NCBI RefSeq assembly: GCF_000425785.1
Contig: NZ_KE384452.1
Coordinates: 116,655-180,654, forward strand
Source: Pseudomonas taiwanensis DSM 21245
GTDB lineage: Bacteria; Pseudomonadota; Gammaproteobacteria; Pseudomonadales; Pseudomonadaceae
Length of the DNA: 64,000 nucleotides
Direction of reading: 5' to 3'
The stretch's first letter is position 1; every line of letters begins with the position of its first letter. This document shows, one piece after another, positions 43,919-52,535 of this stretch. The position numbers and the translations under genes were made by a program. The notes under the pieces are model-generated. The model did no database searches and had not been told where the DNA came from. It was given only the letters and a program-made list of their open reading frames with translations.

Positions 43919-45748
43919 ATGAACCAAGAGCTGCTCTGGGTCCTCGGCCTGCTGGCCCTCGTCATCATTCTTTTCGTCGTCAACCGCCCACGCATGGACG
44001 TGGTGGCCCTGATGGTGATTCTTGCCTTGCCGCTTTCGGGCATCCTCACGGTGGAACAGGCCTTGGCCGGTTTCAGTGACCCCAACGTGGTGCTGATCGC
44101 CGCCCTGTTCGTCATTGGCGAGGGCTTGGTACGCACTGGCATCGCCCTGCGCATCGGTGAATGGATGAGCGAACGGGCCGGAAACAGCGAAACCCGCCTG
44201 CTGGTGCTACTGATGGTGGCAGTGGCCGGTTTGGGTTCGGTGATGAGCTCGACCGGGGTGGTGGCGATCTTCATCCCGGTGGTGCTGAGCATCGCCGCGC
44301 GCCAGAAGCTGTCGCCCAGCCGCCTGATGATGCCTCTGAGCTTCGCGGGCCTGATCAGCGGCATGCTCAGCCTGGTCGCCACACCGCCCAACGTGGTGGT
44401 ACACAGCGAACTGGTGCGCGCTGGCGAGCAGGGGTTCAGCTTCTTCAGTTTCACCCCATTCGGCTTGGTCGTGCTGGTGCTCGGCATCGGCTACATGCTG
44501 CTTACACGTCACTGGCTCAACGGCGAAGTTCGCAAGGATGGCCGGGTGGAAAGCCGTCGTACCCTGCTTGACCTCGTGCTGGACTACAAACTCAACGGTC
44601 GCGAACGGCGCCTGCGCATCCGCCCCCACTCCCCGCTGATTGGCCACACCCTGGGCGAGCTGGAACTGCGGACCCGGCACGGCGCCAACGTGATCGGCAT
44701 CGAACGCCAGCACAAGTTCACCACCCGGGTGTTCTCTGCCGATTCCGGCACCGTCCTGCACCAAGGCGATGTGCTGCTGCTCGATCTGTTCGCCAACCGC
44801 GACGACTTGCGCAGCCTGTGCCAGACCATGCAACTGGAACCCTTGCATTTCAAGGCGGCCTATTTCATCGACCAGTCCCAGGAAATCGGCATGGCCGAAG
44901 TTTCCTTGCCACCGGGTTCGCAACTGATCGGCCAGAGCATCCTGGAACTGGCCTTCCGTTCGCGCTATGACCTGAACGTGGTGGGTCTGCGGCGTGAGCA
45001 AGCGGCCATCGAAGAACAGTTGGTGGAGGAAAAACTGCGCCTTGGCGACACCTTGCTGGTGGTTGGGCCCTGGAAGGCCGTGCGCCAGTTGCAAAGCCAG
45101 CCACGCGACTTCCTGGTGCTCAGCCTGCCCGCGGAAATCGACCAAGTGGCCCCAGCCCGCTCCCGTGCGCCTTATGCCCTGATCAGCCTGGCCGTGATGG
45201 TCGGGTTGATGGTCAGCGGCGTCGTGCCCAACGTCATTGCCGCCCTGATCGGTTGCCTTTTGATGGGCGCGGGCCGCTGCATCGACATGAACAGTGCCTA
45301 CCGTGCCATCCATTGGCAAAGCCTGGTGCTGATCGTCGGCATGCTGCCATTCGCCCAGGCCCTGCAGAAAACCGGTGGCATAGATCTGGCCGTTGGGGGG
45401 TTGGTCAACGTGCTGGGAGGCGCCGGTCCCATGGCCATTCTCGCCTGCCTGTTCGCCGTCACCGCGCTGATCGGCCTATTCATTTCCAACACCGCTACGG
45501 CAGTCCTGATGGCGCCAGTGGCCATCAGCACCGCCAGCCAACTGGACATGTCACCCTACCCGTTCGCCATGACCGTGGCCTTGGCCGCATCGGCGGCGTT
45601 CATGACGCCAGTGTCGTCCCCGGTCAATACCCTGGTACTGGGCCCGGGTCAGTACCGGTTCAGCGACTTCGTGAAAGTTGGTGTGCCATTCACCGTGCTG
45701 GTGATGCTGGTAACCGTGGTGATGGTGCCGTGGTTCTTCGGACTGTGA
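43919..45748 (+). CDS. SLC13-family permease with two TrkA-C domains
   Basis: A 609-residue inner-membrane transporter of the DASS/ArsB-like type. About ten or more helices are split by a cytoplasmic middle (about residues 205-400) containing two RCK_C/TrkA-C domains (each with a LxxGDxLLL-type strand: LHQGDVLLLDLF and LRLGDTLLVVG). The helices have the family features STGVVAIFIPVV and SNTATAVLMAPVAI. It probably carries a sulfate-, carboxylate- or similar anion with Na+; the substrate is not resolved. ATG 43919 was chosen; GTG 43898 is possible. Confidence 0.85.
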   Translation: MNQELLWVLGLLALVIILFVVNRPRMDVVALMVILALPLSGILTVEQALAGFSDPNVVLIAALFVIGEGLVRTGIALRIGEWMSERAGNSETRLLVLLMVAVAGLGSVMSSTGVVAIFIPVVLSIAARQKLSPSRLMMPLSFAGLISGMLSLVATPPNVVVHSELVRAGEQGFSFFSFTPFGLVVLVLGIGYMLLTRHWLNGEVRKDGRVESRRTLLDLVLDYKLNGRERRLRIRPHSPLIGHTLGELELRTRHGANVIGIERQHKFTTRVFSADSGTVLHQGDVLLLDLFANRDDLRSLCQTMQLEPLHFKAAYFIDQSQEIGMAEVSLPPGSQLIGQSILELAFRSRYDLNVVGLRREQAAIEEQLVEEKLRLGDTLLVVGPWKAVRQLQSQPRDFLVLSLPAEIDQVAPARSRAPYALISLAVMVGLMVSGVVPNVIAALIGCLLMGAGRCIDMNSAYRAIHWQSLVLIVGMLPFAQALQKTGGIDLAVGGLVNVLGGAGPMAILACLFAVTALIGLFISNTATAVLMAPVAISTASQLDMSPYPFAMTVALAASAAFMTPVSSPVNTLVLGPGQYRFSDFVKVGVPFTVLVMLVTVVMVPWFFGL

Positions 45749-45809
45749 CGCGATCAGGAGGAGAATGAAGTCAATCTGGCATCATCCCCCAGGATCGCGG
45801 CAGATTGAC
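45749..45809. other. Interleaved inverted repeats (possible pseudoknot)
   Basis: Two exact inverted repeats are interleaved: cgcgatc (45749-45755) pairs with gatcgcg (45793-45799), and gtcaatctg (45770-45778) pairs with cagattgac (45801-45809). The A-B-A'-B' order allows either alternative hairpins or an H-type pseudoknot. It lies between the SLC13 gene and the MASE1-GGDEF gene. Confidence 0.4.
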
Positions 45810-45902
45810 ATCAACGACCCTCCCGAAACACACTGATACGTTATTGCCCCAGGTGCTTGCAGCCGTTGTCCTGGATTCCGTTCCTGCTTGCCGGTCGAGC
45901 TC

Positions 45903-47312
45903 ATGGTTTATCCAGCCCATTCGCGCTTGTTGCCCTATGCCGCTCTGTTCTGCCTGACCTTTGCCCTTACGTTGGGTGGAATCCTGGCCCGGCCCATCGA
46001 ATCGCTGTCGCTGTTCTGGCCGGTCAATGCGGTTCTGGCGGGCGTGCTGCTGCGTAACCCACGCCAGGCCAACCTGGTCGGCTTTGCCCTGATCTGGGTG
46101 GCCATGGTCACGGCAGACATTGCCAGTGGCAGTGCCTGGACGCCGGCGCTATGGTTCAACTTGTGCAACCTTGGCGTGGTGGTGACAGTCTGGCGATTGC
46201 TTTCCCGCCTGCCTCGCGTGCACTGGCGCATGCGCACACCGCACGGCGTGCTGTGCCTGTTCGGCGCCTGCGCGGCCGGTGCCGTGGTGGCAGCCAGCAT
46301 GGCATCGGCCATGGCCACGCCGTGGTTCGAGCAATCGTTGCGCTCGACGTGGCTGGCCTGGTTCAGCGAGCAGTTCTCTACCAGCATCCTGGTGCTGCCG
46401 GTGCTGCTTACCGCGCCTTCCGCGCGGGCGTTGCCCCGAAGCCGCACCCACGCCATTCGCCTGGCACCCTTGCTGGTGCTGCTCGCCTCCCTGGCCCTGA
46501 GCATTGGCTTCGGTGGGCCGGGGGCCATCGCGTTTCCAATCGCGGCGCTGCTGTGGTGTGCCTGGACCTACTCGCCCTTTTTGGTGTCCCTGCTAGCGCT
46601 CACCGCTGGCAGCACACTGATCGTCGCCGTGGCACAAAACCTCATGCATTTCAGCCTGCCGCAGAGCGAACTGGGGGTGACCACCCTGATGTCGGCGCGC
46701 CTGGGTATCGCCATGCTGGTACTCGGACCGCTAGTGGTGGCCTGCGTCAGCCAGGCCAATCGCAGCCTGCTCGCTCGCCTTGCGCATCAGGCTACCATCG
46801 ACCACCTCACCGGCGTACTTACCCGCAGCGCCTTCACCCGCCGCGCCAACGCCTTGCTCGAAGGACGCCAACAACATGCCCAGGCGTTGCCACTGACGCT
46901 GATGATGCTCGACATCGACCATTTCAAGTCGATCAACGACAGGCATGGTCACGGGGTGGGAGACGAAGTGCTACGCCAGTTCGCTCGCACCCTGCAGGAC
47001 CAACTGCACGAAGGCGAACTGCTGGCGCGCATGGGCGGTGAAGAGTTCGTGGTCATTGTCCCAGGCCTGGCCCCGGATCGCGCACGCTTCACCGCCGAGC
47101 GTCTGCGTCGCGCCGTGCAGGACCTGCATGTGGTGAAGGCCGATGTACGCTTGCAGATCACTGTCAGCATCGGCCTGGACGGCTGCGCCGCAGACGCACC
47201 CGCCCCTAGCCTCGACGAACTGCTGGCCCGCGCCGATCTGGCGCTGTACCGGGCCAAGGCCCATGGTCGCAACCGCGTCGAACAGGCCGAGCCGCTGCGC
47301 GATCAGGGCTGA
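45903..47312 (+). CDS. MASE1-type GGDEF diguanylate cyclase
   Basis: A 469-residue membrane protein. The amino-terminal region has about eight helices and the MASE1-like start GGILARPIESLSLFWPVNAVLAGVLLR. The GGDEF domain carries GGEEF at 378-382 and DIDHFKSINDRHGHGVGD. The RxxD inhibitory site is absent: the matching position reads HEGE. The ATG at 45903 was chosen over TTG at 45888. Confidence 0.88.
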   Translation: MVYPAHSRLLPYAALFCLTFALTLGGILARPIESLSLFWPVNAVLAGVLLRNPRQANLVGFALIWVAMVTADIASGSAWTPALWFNLCNLGVVVTVWRLLSRLPRVHWRMRTPHGVLCLFGACAAGAVVAASMASAMATPWFEQSLRSTWLAWFSEQFSTSILVLPVLLTAPSARALPRSRTHAIRLAPLLVLLASLALSIGFGGPGAIAFPIAALLWCAWTYSPFLVSLLALTAGSTLIVAVAQNLMHFSLPQSELGVTTLMSARLGIAMLVLGPLVVACVSQANRSLLARLAHQATIDHLTGVLTRSAFTRRANALLEGRQQHAQALPLTLMMLDIDHFKSINDRHGHGVGDEVLRQFARTLQDQLHEGELLARMGGEEFVVIVPGLAPDRARFTAERLRRAVQDLHVVKADVRLQITVSIGLDGCAADAPAPSLDELLARADLALYRAKAHGRNRVEQAEPLRDQG

Positions 47313-47313
47313 A

Positions 47314-48075
47314 TCAGGCCGCCAACAAGTCCCAGGACAACTTAGCGATCAGCACGCACAGCAAGATCAGGAATAGCCCGCGCACGAAGGACACCCCTTT
47401 GCGCACCGCCAGCCAGGTGCCGGTCAGCGCCCCCAGGATATTGCACGCCGCCATGGGCAGGGCAATGGCGTATAGCACATTGCCCGAGGGCACGAAGAAC
47501 ACCAGCGCAGCGAGGTTGGTGGCGATGTTAACCACCTTGGCCGACGCCGAGGCATGCAAAAAATCCAATGCGAAGAAACGGATGAACAGGAAGATCAGGA
47601 AGCTGCCTGTACCCGGCCCGAACAGCCCATCGTAGAAACCGATCGCTCCCCCGATCAGCACCGCCAGGCATTGCTCCTTGCGACCGATGCGTGCGGGCTT
47701 GTGCAGGGTGCCGAAGTCCTTCTTGAGGAACGTGTAGATCGCCATCAGCACGATCAGCACCAGCACCGCCGGACGCATGACGCTGGGCGGTACCAGCGAC
47801 ACCGTGGCGGCACCGGCGAACGACATGACGAAAGCACTCAACGCCGCCGGCACGATGAGCCCCCAGTCCAGGGTCACCTTGCGAATGAACGAGCGCGCGG
47901 CGAAGGCTGTGCCGCACACCGACGCCAGTTTGTTGCTGCCCAACAGCGCAGCCGGTTGTGCCGTGGGCAGCACATTGAACAAGGCCGGAATCTGGATCAG
48001 CCCACCCCCCCCCACTGCGGCATCGATCAGTCCGGCGGCAAAAGCGAACACAGAAAGCACAGCAATATCCATCAT
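47314..48075 (-). CDS. TSUP family (TauE/SafE) membrane permease
   Basis: A 253-residue permease with about seven or eight helices. The duplicated signature is GLIDAAVGGGGLIQIPAL near the start and GFYDGLFGPGTGSFLIFLF in the middle, with LLGSNKLAS as the companion motif. The family moves sulfite, sulfoacetate and other organosulfur anions. It is convergent with the MASE1-GGDEF gene and divergent from a LysR gene that may regulate it. Confidence 0.88.
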   Translation of the reverse strand: MMDIAVLSVFAFAAGLIDAAVGGGGLIQIPALFNVLPTAQPAALLGSNKLASVCGTAFAARSFIRKVTLDWGLIVPAALSAFVMSFAGAATVSLVPPSVMRPAVLVLIVLMAIYTFLKKDFGTLHKPARIGRKEQCLAVLIGGAIGFYDGLFGPGTGSFLIFLFIRFFALDFLHASASAKVVNIATNLAALVFFVPSGNVLYAIALPMAACNILGALTGTWLAVRKGVSFVRGLFLILLCVLIAKLSWDLLAA

Positions 48076-48174
48076 CACGCGGTTCCAGGCAGTGGGGGCA
48101 CGCTGCAAGGCTAATCAAAGCGCGGCACTTGTGGTGAAATGCCATATTGCGAAAACTGCAATGAGGTCACTGCC

Positions 48175-49095
48175 ATGGCACTGGACATGCTCAGGGAAAT
48201 CCAGGCATTCGTCAGCGTTGCGCACAAGCGCAGCTTCGTCGCCGCCGCACGCGCCCTGGGCCGCTCGCCGAGCGCGGTAACGCGGGCGGTACAGACGCTG
48301 GAGGACAACGCAGGGAGCAAACTGCTGAACCGCAATGCCAATGTCGTGACCCTCACCGAGGCCGGTGAGCGACTGTTGCCCCATGCCGAGCGCTTGCTGG
48401 ATGTGCAACGTGATGCCGCCGACGAGTTGGCGGCGCTTAGCGGTACCGCCCAGGGATGGATACGCCTCGCCGTGCCAAAACTACTGGCCGAACACGTGCT
48501 GCCAGACGTACTGGCGACGTTCTCGGCCAAGCACCCACAAGTCACCCTGGACGTGCAATACAGCGATGAAGCGCTAGACCCGGTGGTGGGCAAGTTCGAT
48601 TTCGTGGTGCGCGGTGCGTTTCCCCAATCCAGCGAACTGATCGGTTATCCCTTATGGTCCTACCGCCGCCACCTCTACGCCAGCCCGGCGTATTTGGCGC
48701 GCGCCGGCACGCCACAGAGCCTCGAAGACCTGTCCAGCCACTCGCTCGTCCTGCACACCGCCCCGCGCATCCTCAAAGCCTGGCACTTCTGTCGCGACGG
48801 CCAGATCACCAGCCTACGGACGCATCCACGCCTGCGCCTGGACTCAGGTGATGCAGTGCTTCACAGAACCCTGGCGGGTGCCGGCATAGCCCGGCTGGCG
48901 GACTGGGTCGGGGAACCTCAGGTCAAGACCGGGCGGCTGGTGCGGGTGTGCCCGCATTATCGGCTGACTTCCAGCACCGGGCAGGACCCGCAAATGCACG
49001 CCCTGTACGCTGCAGGCGAATTACCCGCTCGGGTTCGTGACCTGCTGAAGGCCTTGCGCCATGCAGGTAAATCGGTTGCGGGGGCGCCCCGGTAA
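48175..49095 (+). CDS. LysR-family transcriptional regulator
   Basis: A 306-residue regulator. The amino-terminal winged helix is MLREIQAFVSVAHKRSFVAAARALGRSPSAVTRAVQTLE, with TEAGERLLPHAERLL, followed by the LysR substrate-binding domain of the CrgA/DmlR type. Start ATG 48175 was chosen because the 36-base upstream extension is not family-like. It is divergent from the TSUP permease with only about 100 bases between them, so that gene is the likely target. Confidence 0.88.
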   Translation: MALDMLREIQAFVSVAHKRSFVAAARALGRSPSAVTRAVQTLEDNAGSKLLNRNANVVTLTEAGERLLPHAERLLDVQRDAADELAALSGTAQGWIRLAVPKLLAEHVLPDVLATFSAKHPQVTLDVQYSDEALDPVVGKFDFVVRGAFPQSSELIGYPLWSYRRHLYASPAYLARAGTPQSLEDLSSHSLVLHTAPRILKAWHFCRDGQITSLRTHPRLRLDSGDAVLHRTLAGAGIARLADWVGEPQVKTGRLVRVCPHYRLTSSTGQDPQMHALYAAGELPARVRDLLKALRHAGKSVAGAPR

Positions 49096-49154
49096 GGGCT
49101 GTTCAAAATCTGCTCAATTTAACAGAGGCCGCCGCCAGCTTGGCTTACAGCACT

Positions 49155-49163
49155 TTATCCACA
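49155..49163 (+). promoter_or_regulatory. Perfect DnaA-box sequence
   Basis: TTATCCACA matches the DnaA box consensus exactly. A weaker inverted copy, TGTGGACAG, lies at 49181-49189. A single box in an intergenic region may be chance. Confidence 0.25.
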
Positions 49164-49275
49164 GACCTACCCACGTTTTTTGTGGACAGATTTCCCCGTG
49201 CTGGGAAGGTGGCGATACCACCGCAAGCCAGGGTGGCCCATCTGCGCAAGGCGATGGGCCGTGGGTGAAAGCAGG

Positions 49276-49359
49276 TCAGCTTGGCGGAATGGTCCCCAAG
49301 ATGCCTACCAGAATGGTCAGAAGCAGAAAACCACCCAGAAACAGCGCAAGCTTACCCAT
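49276..49359 (-). CDS. 27-residue membrane microprotein
   Basis: MGKLALFLGGFLLLTILVGI and seven more residues form one hydrophobic helix ending GTIPPS. AGAGG lies six bases before the ATG. The frame stays open far upstream but that part does not look coding. It is a candidate single-pass small protein of unknown role. Confidence 0.5.
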   Translation of the reverse strand: MGKLALFLGGFLLLTILVGILGTIPPS

Positions 49360-49818
49360 CGGAACCTCTACAGTGTGTTGTCGGGACGAAGAGCATTGTC
49401 GGACTTTGACTGATACGGTTACAGATTCAGGTTCGTCGAAAAAAACCAGATCAGATGGCGCGCCGCCGTTGATTTGACCGCGCCGTACACCTGCTCCCAG
49501 CCACTGCACCCGCTTCACCTCGGGACGAATTGCTACATAACATTTCGTCTTTCGCGGGCAAGGCTCCTTCTCCCCGCCAAAAGCGCCGCCCGGCCCAAAC
49601 GCCCGAAAATCCAGCAGAGACCGGCGCCGGTCGGCCTTCTTGCGCACATAAATAGAAAAAGACTCGCGCCAGGTTTGTAGGATGCATTACCGGTGAGCAG
49701 TAGGAATTTTCTAGCTCTCGTCGCAAGCCTGTATGAAACCTCAGTTTCATCCGAAAGATTGAGCTGTTACGGTCCAGTTTTCCTACAACGGCACGGATGC
49801 CTTCAGCACGAGAGAAAC
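49360..49818. other. Gene-free stretch with one inverted repeat
   Basis: About 460 bases without a convincing gene. Short overlapping frames on both strands look like chance. An inverted repeat ATGAAAC ctca GTTTCAT lies at 49733-49750, about 70 bases before the next gene, and could be an operator. Mixed composition and AT-rich patches near 49650-49770 suggest promoters. Confidence 0.4.
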
Positions 49819-50004
49819 ATGGAACCGTTCAACTCATCTGCCCTGGCACTGCAAAAGAACCTACTGAATCTGCGCCGGGAGCGTGATCGCCTGCGGGCGC
49901 AGGGCGACGACCAGAAAGCAGCGGAGTTGGCGGAGCAAATAGCCAGGATCGAAGCAGTGATCGGCAATCTACCCAAGGCCATGAAGCCGCCGACCTTGCA
50001 GTGA
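49819..50004 (+). CDS. Small coiled-coil protein
   Basis: A 61-residue soluble protein, largely one amphipathic helix (ALALQKNLLNLRRERDRLRAQ ... AAELAEQIARIEAVIGNL). The family was not recognised. The start is chosen at ATG 49819, with GAGAGAAAC in front; an upstream extension to 49693 is unlikely. Confidence 0.6.
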   Translation: MEPFNSSALALQKNLLNLRRERDRLRAQGDDQKAAELAEQIARIEAVIGNLPKAMKPPTLQ

Positions 50005-50094
50005 GGGCTGGTCCATCCCTGAAAGCGAGTCGGCGGGGACGCTACTTCTCCCGCCAGCTCGAAAGCCTAACTTGAACAAGCACCTGGCTGCGCT

Positions 50095-52257
50095 TCAAGC
50101 AGCCGCCCGCCCGTGCTTACCGGTCACCTCGAACTGCCCCACCAGCTTCTGCAGCTTGTTGGCATTGACCTTCACGGTTTCCGCACTGCTCTGCAGCACC
50201 ACCACCGTCTGACGCATTTCTGCCGAGCACTGGTCGACTTTCTCGATGGTCTTGCCACACGCCAGGCTGCGTGCATTGAGCTGCTGGATAATGGTGAACA
50301 TGCCTTCCACCGCCTGGTGCAACTGGACGTTCTCCGACGAGGCATCTTCAGCCAGACGCAAGCTGTCATCCACGTCCTTGACGCCCTCCTCCATCAAACT
50401 GACCGCCTTTTGAGTCTCAGACTGCAAGCCTTCGATCTGCTGGCGAATATCCTCCGCTGCTCGCGAGGTGCGCGCCGCCAGGCCACGCACTTCATCGGCC
50501 ACCACGGCGAAACCGCGCCCATGCTCACCGGCACGCGCCGCCTCAATGGCTGCATTGAGCGCCAGCAGGTTGGTCTGGCTGGTGATTTCGCTGATCAACC
50601 CGGTGATGTTGCCGATCTGAGTCATGCGATTGTCGAGCAACTGCACGCTCGACGACGAGCGCTGCACCACGTCGCGAATCGACTGGGTGCCCTGCTGTAC
50701 GGAGGCGAACTGCTCACGGGCGCGGCTGACCACTTCATCCATGGCCTGTTTCATCTGCTCGGCACTGGCAGAGGCTTGCTGGATTTCGCCTAATTGGTCT
50801 TCGACGATGAGCATCATCTGGTGCACGGCTTCGGCCACCTCGCCGGAAGTCAGCCCGGCTTGCTGGCTACGCCCAAGCATCATCTGGTTGGTCGAACCGA
50901 CATTGCGACTGGCCTTCACCACCTGGCCCACCACCGAGTCGAGCCGGTCGATGAAACTGTTGATCCAGCGCCCCATGTCACCGGTTTCATCATTGGCCAT
51001 GGCGGTAATATCCAGCCGCTGGCGCAAGTTGCCTTCACCCTCGGCGATGGCTCTCAACACCTCGGTCATGCCGCTCAACCGTGCGGCCAGACGCTTTGGC
51101 CCCAGGGTGCGGAAAAGCGCAGCGGCGCACAAAAGGCTGGCCAGCATGACCACGTCCTGCATGCCCTGCGACAGCCCGGCGTAGTGCTGGACCAACACAT
51201 TGCAGCCAAACAACCCGGCCATGGTGGCGATGTAGGGTTTCATCAACCCATGGGTGAGAGAGCGTCGGCGGTAGACCTCCTCCAGGTCGGCTTCGCACAT
51301 CATGCCCCAACGATCCGGTGAGCCTGGCAACTGGAACGTAATGCCTTTGCCCACCACCGGAATATGGCGGTAATCCGAGTACCCTGGGTACGTCACGAAG
51401 AGGTTGGAGCCGCAGCGGATGGTTTCGCGCACACCGGGGTGCAGTTGCTGGGTCGCAGGGTCGGTAAAGCGCAGTTCCAGCTCGGTGTGGCGCTCGATGC
51501 GCACCGTGGACCAGGGCGTGTGCACGCCGCTCTTGAGGTTCTCGCCATGGGTGAAGGTGCCGTCCTCGAAACGCGAACGGGACAGCGCCGTACCTGGCTC
51601 TATGCTCGGGTCGAAACACGACTGCGCCATGAACAGGTAGTTGTCGCCCGACTCGGTGAAAATGTGCCCGGCTTCACGCTGGATAAGATCACCCAGCACA
51701 TCGTTGGGCACACGACCGCAGAGGCAGCCAAGGGTTTTGCCGGCCACTATCAGCGGCTGGTAGAACATCAATGTCACGGCATCATGGAAGCGGGACGACG
51801 AGGGGCCGATCTGCAACGTCAGCGGATCGCTGTAGGGCCCATGCAGGAAAGCGCCCTTCAAACCCTGCGCCAGGGCGTCCGTGCGCTCCAGCTGCGAGCT
51901 ACCGCGCTGCGCCCAGGTCGATGCGATGACGGAACCGTGGCGATCGACAACGAACAGTTCGGAAAAGTCTTCGGCCTGACCGAGCTTGTCGACCAACGCT
52001 GCCCGGTCGAGCTGGGCAAGATCGCCGTCCACCCGCTCGGCCAGTTCCGCCAGGTGATCCCACTGCTCGCGCGCCCAACTCTGCAACAAACGCACACGGG
52101 TTTGGGCGATGGCTTCGAAGGTCTGCTCGATCACTGGGTAGCTCGTCCTGTTGAGCCGGCAGGCCCAACCCATGGAGAGCTTTCCGGTCTTGCCGAACCA
52201 GGGTAACCAGCGTTTTTCGCTAGCGGACAACGCCATGGAATTGCTTGCAAGCGACAT
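50095..52257 (-). CDS. Methyl-accepting chemotaxis protein with N-terminal sensor and mid-protein membrane hairpin
   Basis: A 720-residue chemoreceptor. No membrane helix precedes the sensory region (residues about 45-330, FSELFVVDRHGSVIAS... DRWGMMCEADLEEVYRR). Two close hydrophobic segments follow at about 345-390 (IATMAGLFGCNVLVQHYAG, DVVMLASLLCAAALF), then a HAMP-like part and the signalling helix with ITSQTNLLALNAAIEAARAG near 555-575. The carboxyl end lacks the NWETF-type CheR pentapeptide. The usual order is helix-sensor-helix, so the sensor here is predicted cytoplasmic. The ligand is unknown. Confidence 0.85.
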   Translation of the reverse strand: MSLASNSMALSASEKRWLPWFGKTGKLSMGWACRLNRTSYPVIEQTFEAIAQTRVRLLQSWAREQWDHLAELAERVDGDLAQLDRAALVDKLGQAEDFSELFVVDRHGSVIASTWAQRGSSQLERTDALAQGLKGAFLHGPYSDPLTLQIGPSSSRFHDAVTLMFYQPLIVAGKTLGCLCGRVPNDVLGDLIQREAGHIFTESGDNYLFMAQSCFDPSIEPGTALSRSRFEDGTFTHGENLKSGVHTPWSTVRIERHTELELRFTDPATQQLHPGVRETIRCGSNLFVTYPGYSDYRHIPVVGKGITFQLPGSPDRWGMMCEADLEEVYRRRSLTHGLMKPYIATMAGLFGCNVLVQHYAGLSQGMQDVVMLASLLCAAALFRTLGPKRLAARLSGMTEVLRAIAEGEGNLRQRLDITAMANDETGDMGRWINSFIDRLDSVVGQVVKASRNVGSTNQMMLGRSQQAGLTSGEVAEAVHQMMLIVEDQLGEIQQASASAEQMKQAMDEVVSRAREQFASVQQGTQSIRDVVQRSSSSVQLLDNRMTQIGNITGLISEITSQTNLLALNAAIEAARAGEHGRGFAVVADEVRGLAARTSRAAEDIRQQIEGLQSETQKAVSLMEEGVKDVDDSLRLAEDASSENVQLHQAVEGMFTIIQQLNARSLACGKTIEKVDQCSAEMRQTVVVLQSSAETVKVNANKLQKLVGQFEVTGKHGRAAA

Positions 52258-52535
52258 TTATATCCCCATCCGCGACATGATAGTGGCGAAGCGACAGCAA
52301 TTAGCGCGCCAACTCGTGAGCTTGCTAACTGATTTGCTCCAACGAACCACCGAGGGGCCATTGCAGCGACAACGCCACGGGCTGAAGGGTTTGCTGCGCA
52401 CACCGGCGCGCATCGAATCGGTGCAGTGACGTTCGCGCGCACCAAGGCGGAGCGCATGGCGTGGCCTGATGAGATCATCGTCCTTCAGGTAAGATCGCGG
52501 GCGGCCGTCCAAACTCGACAAGGGGAATCCTCGAC

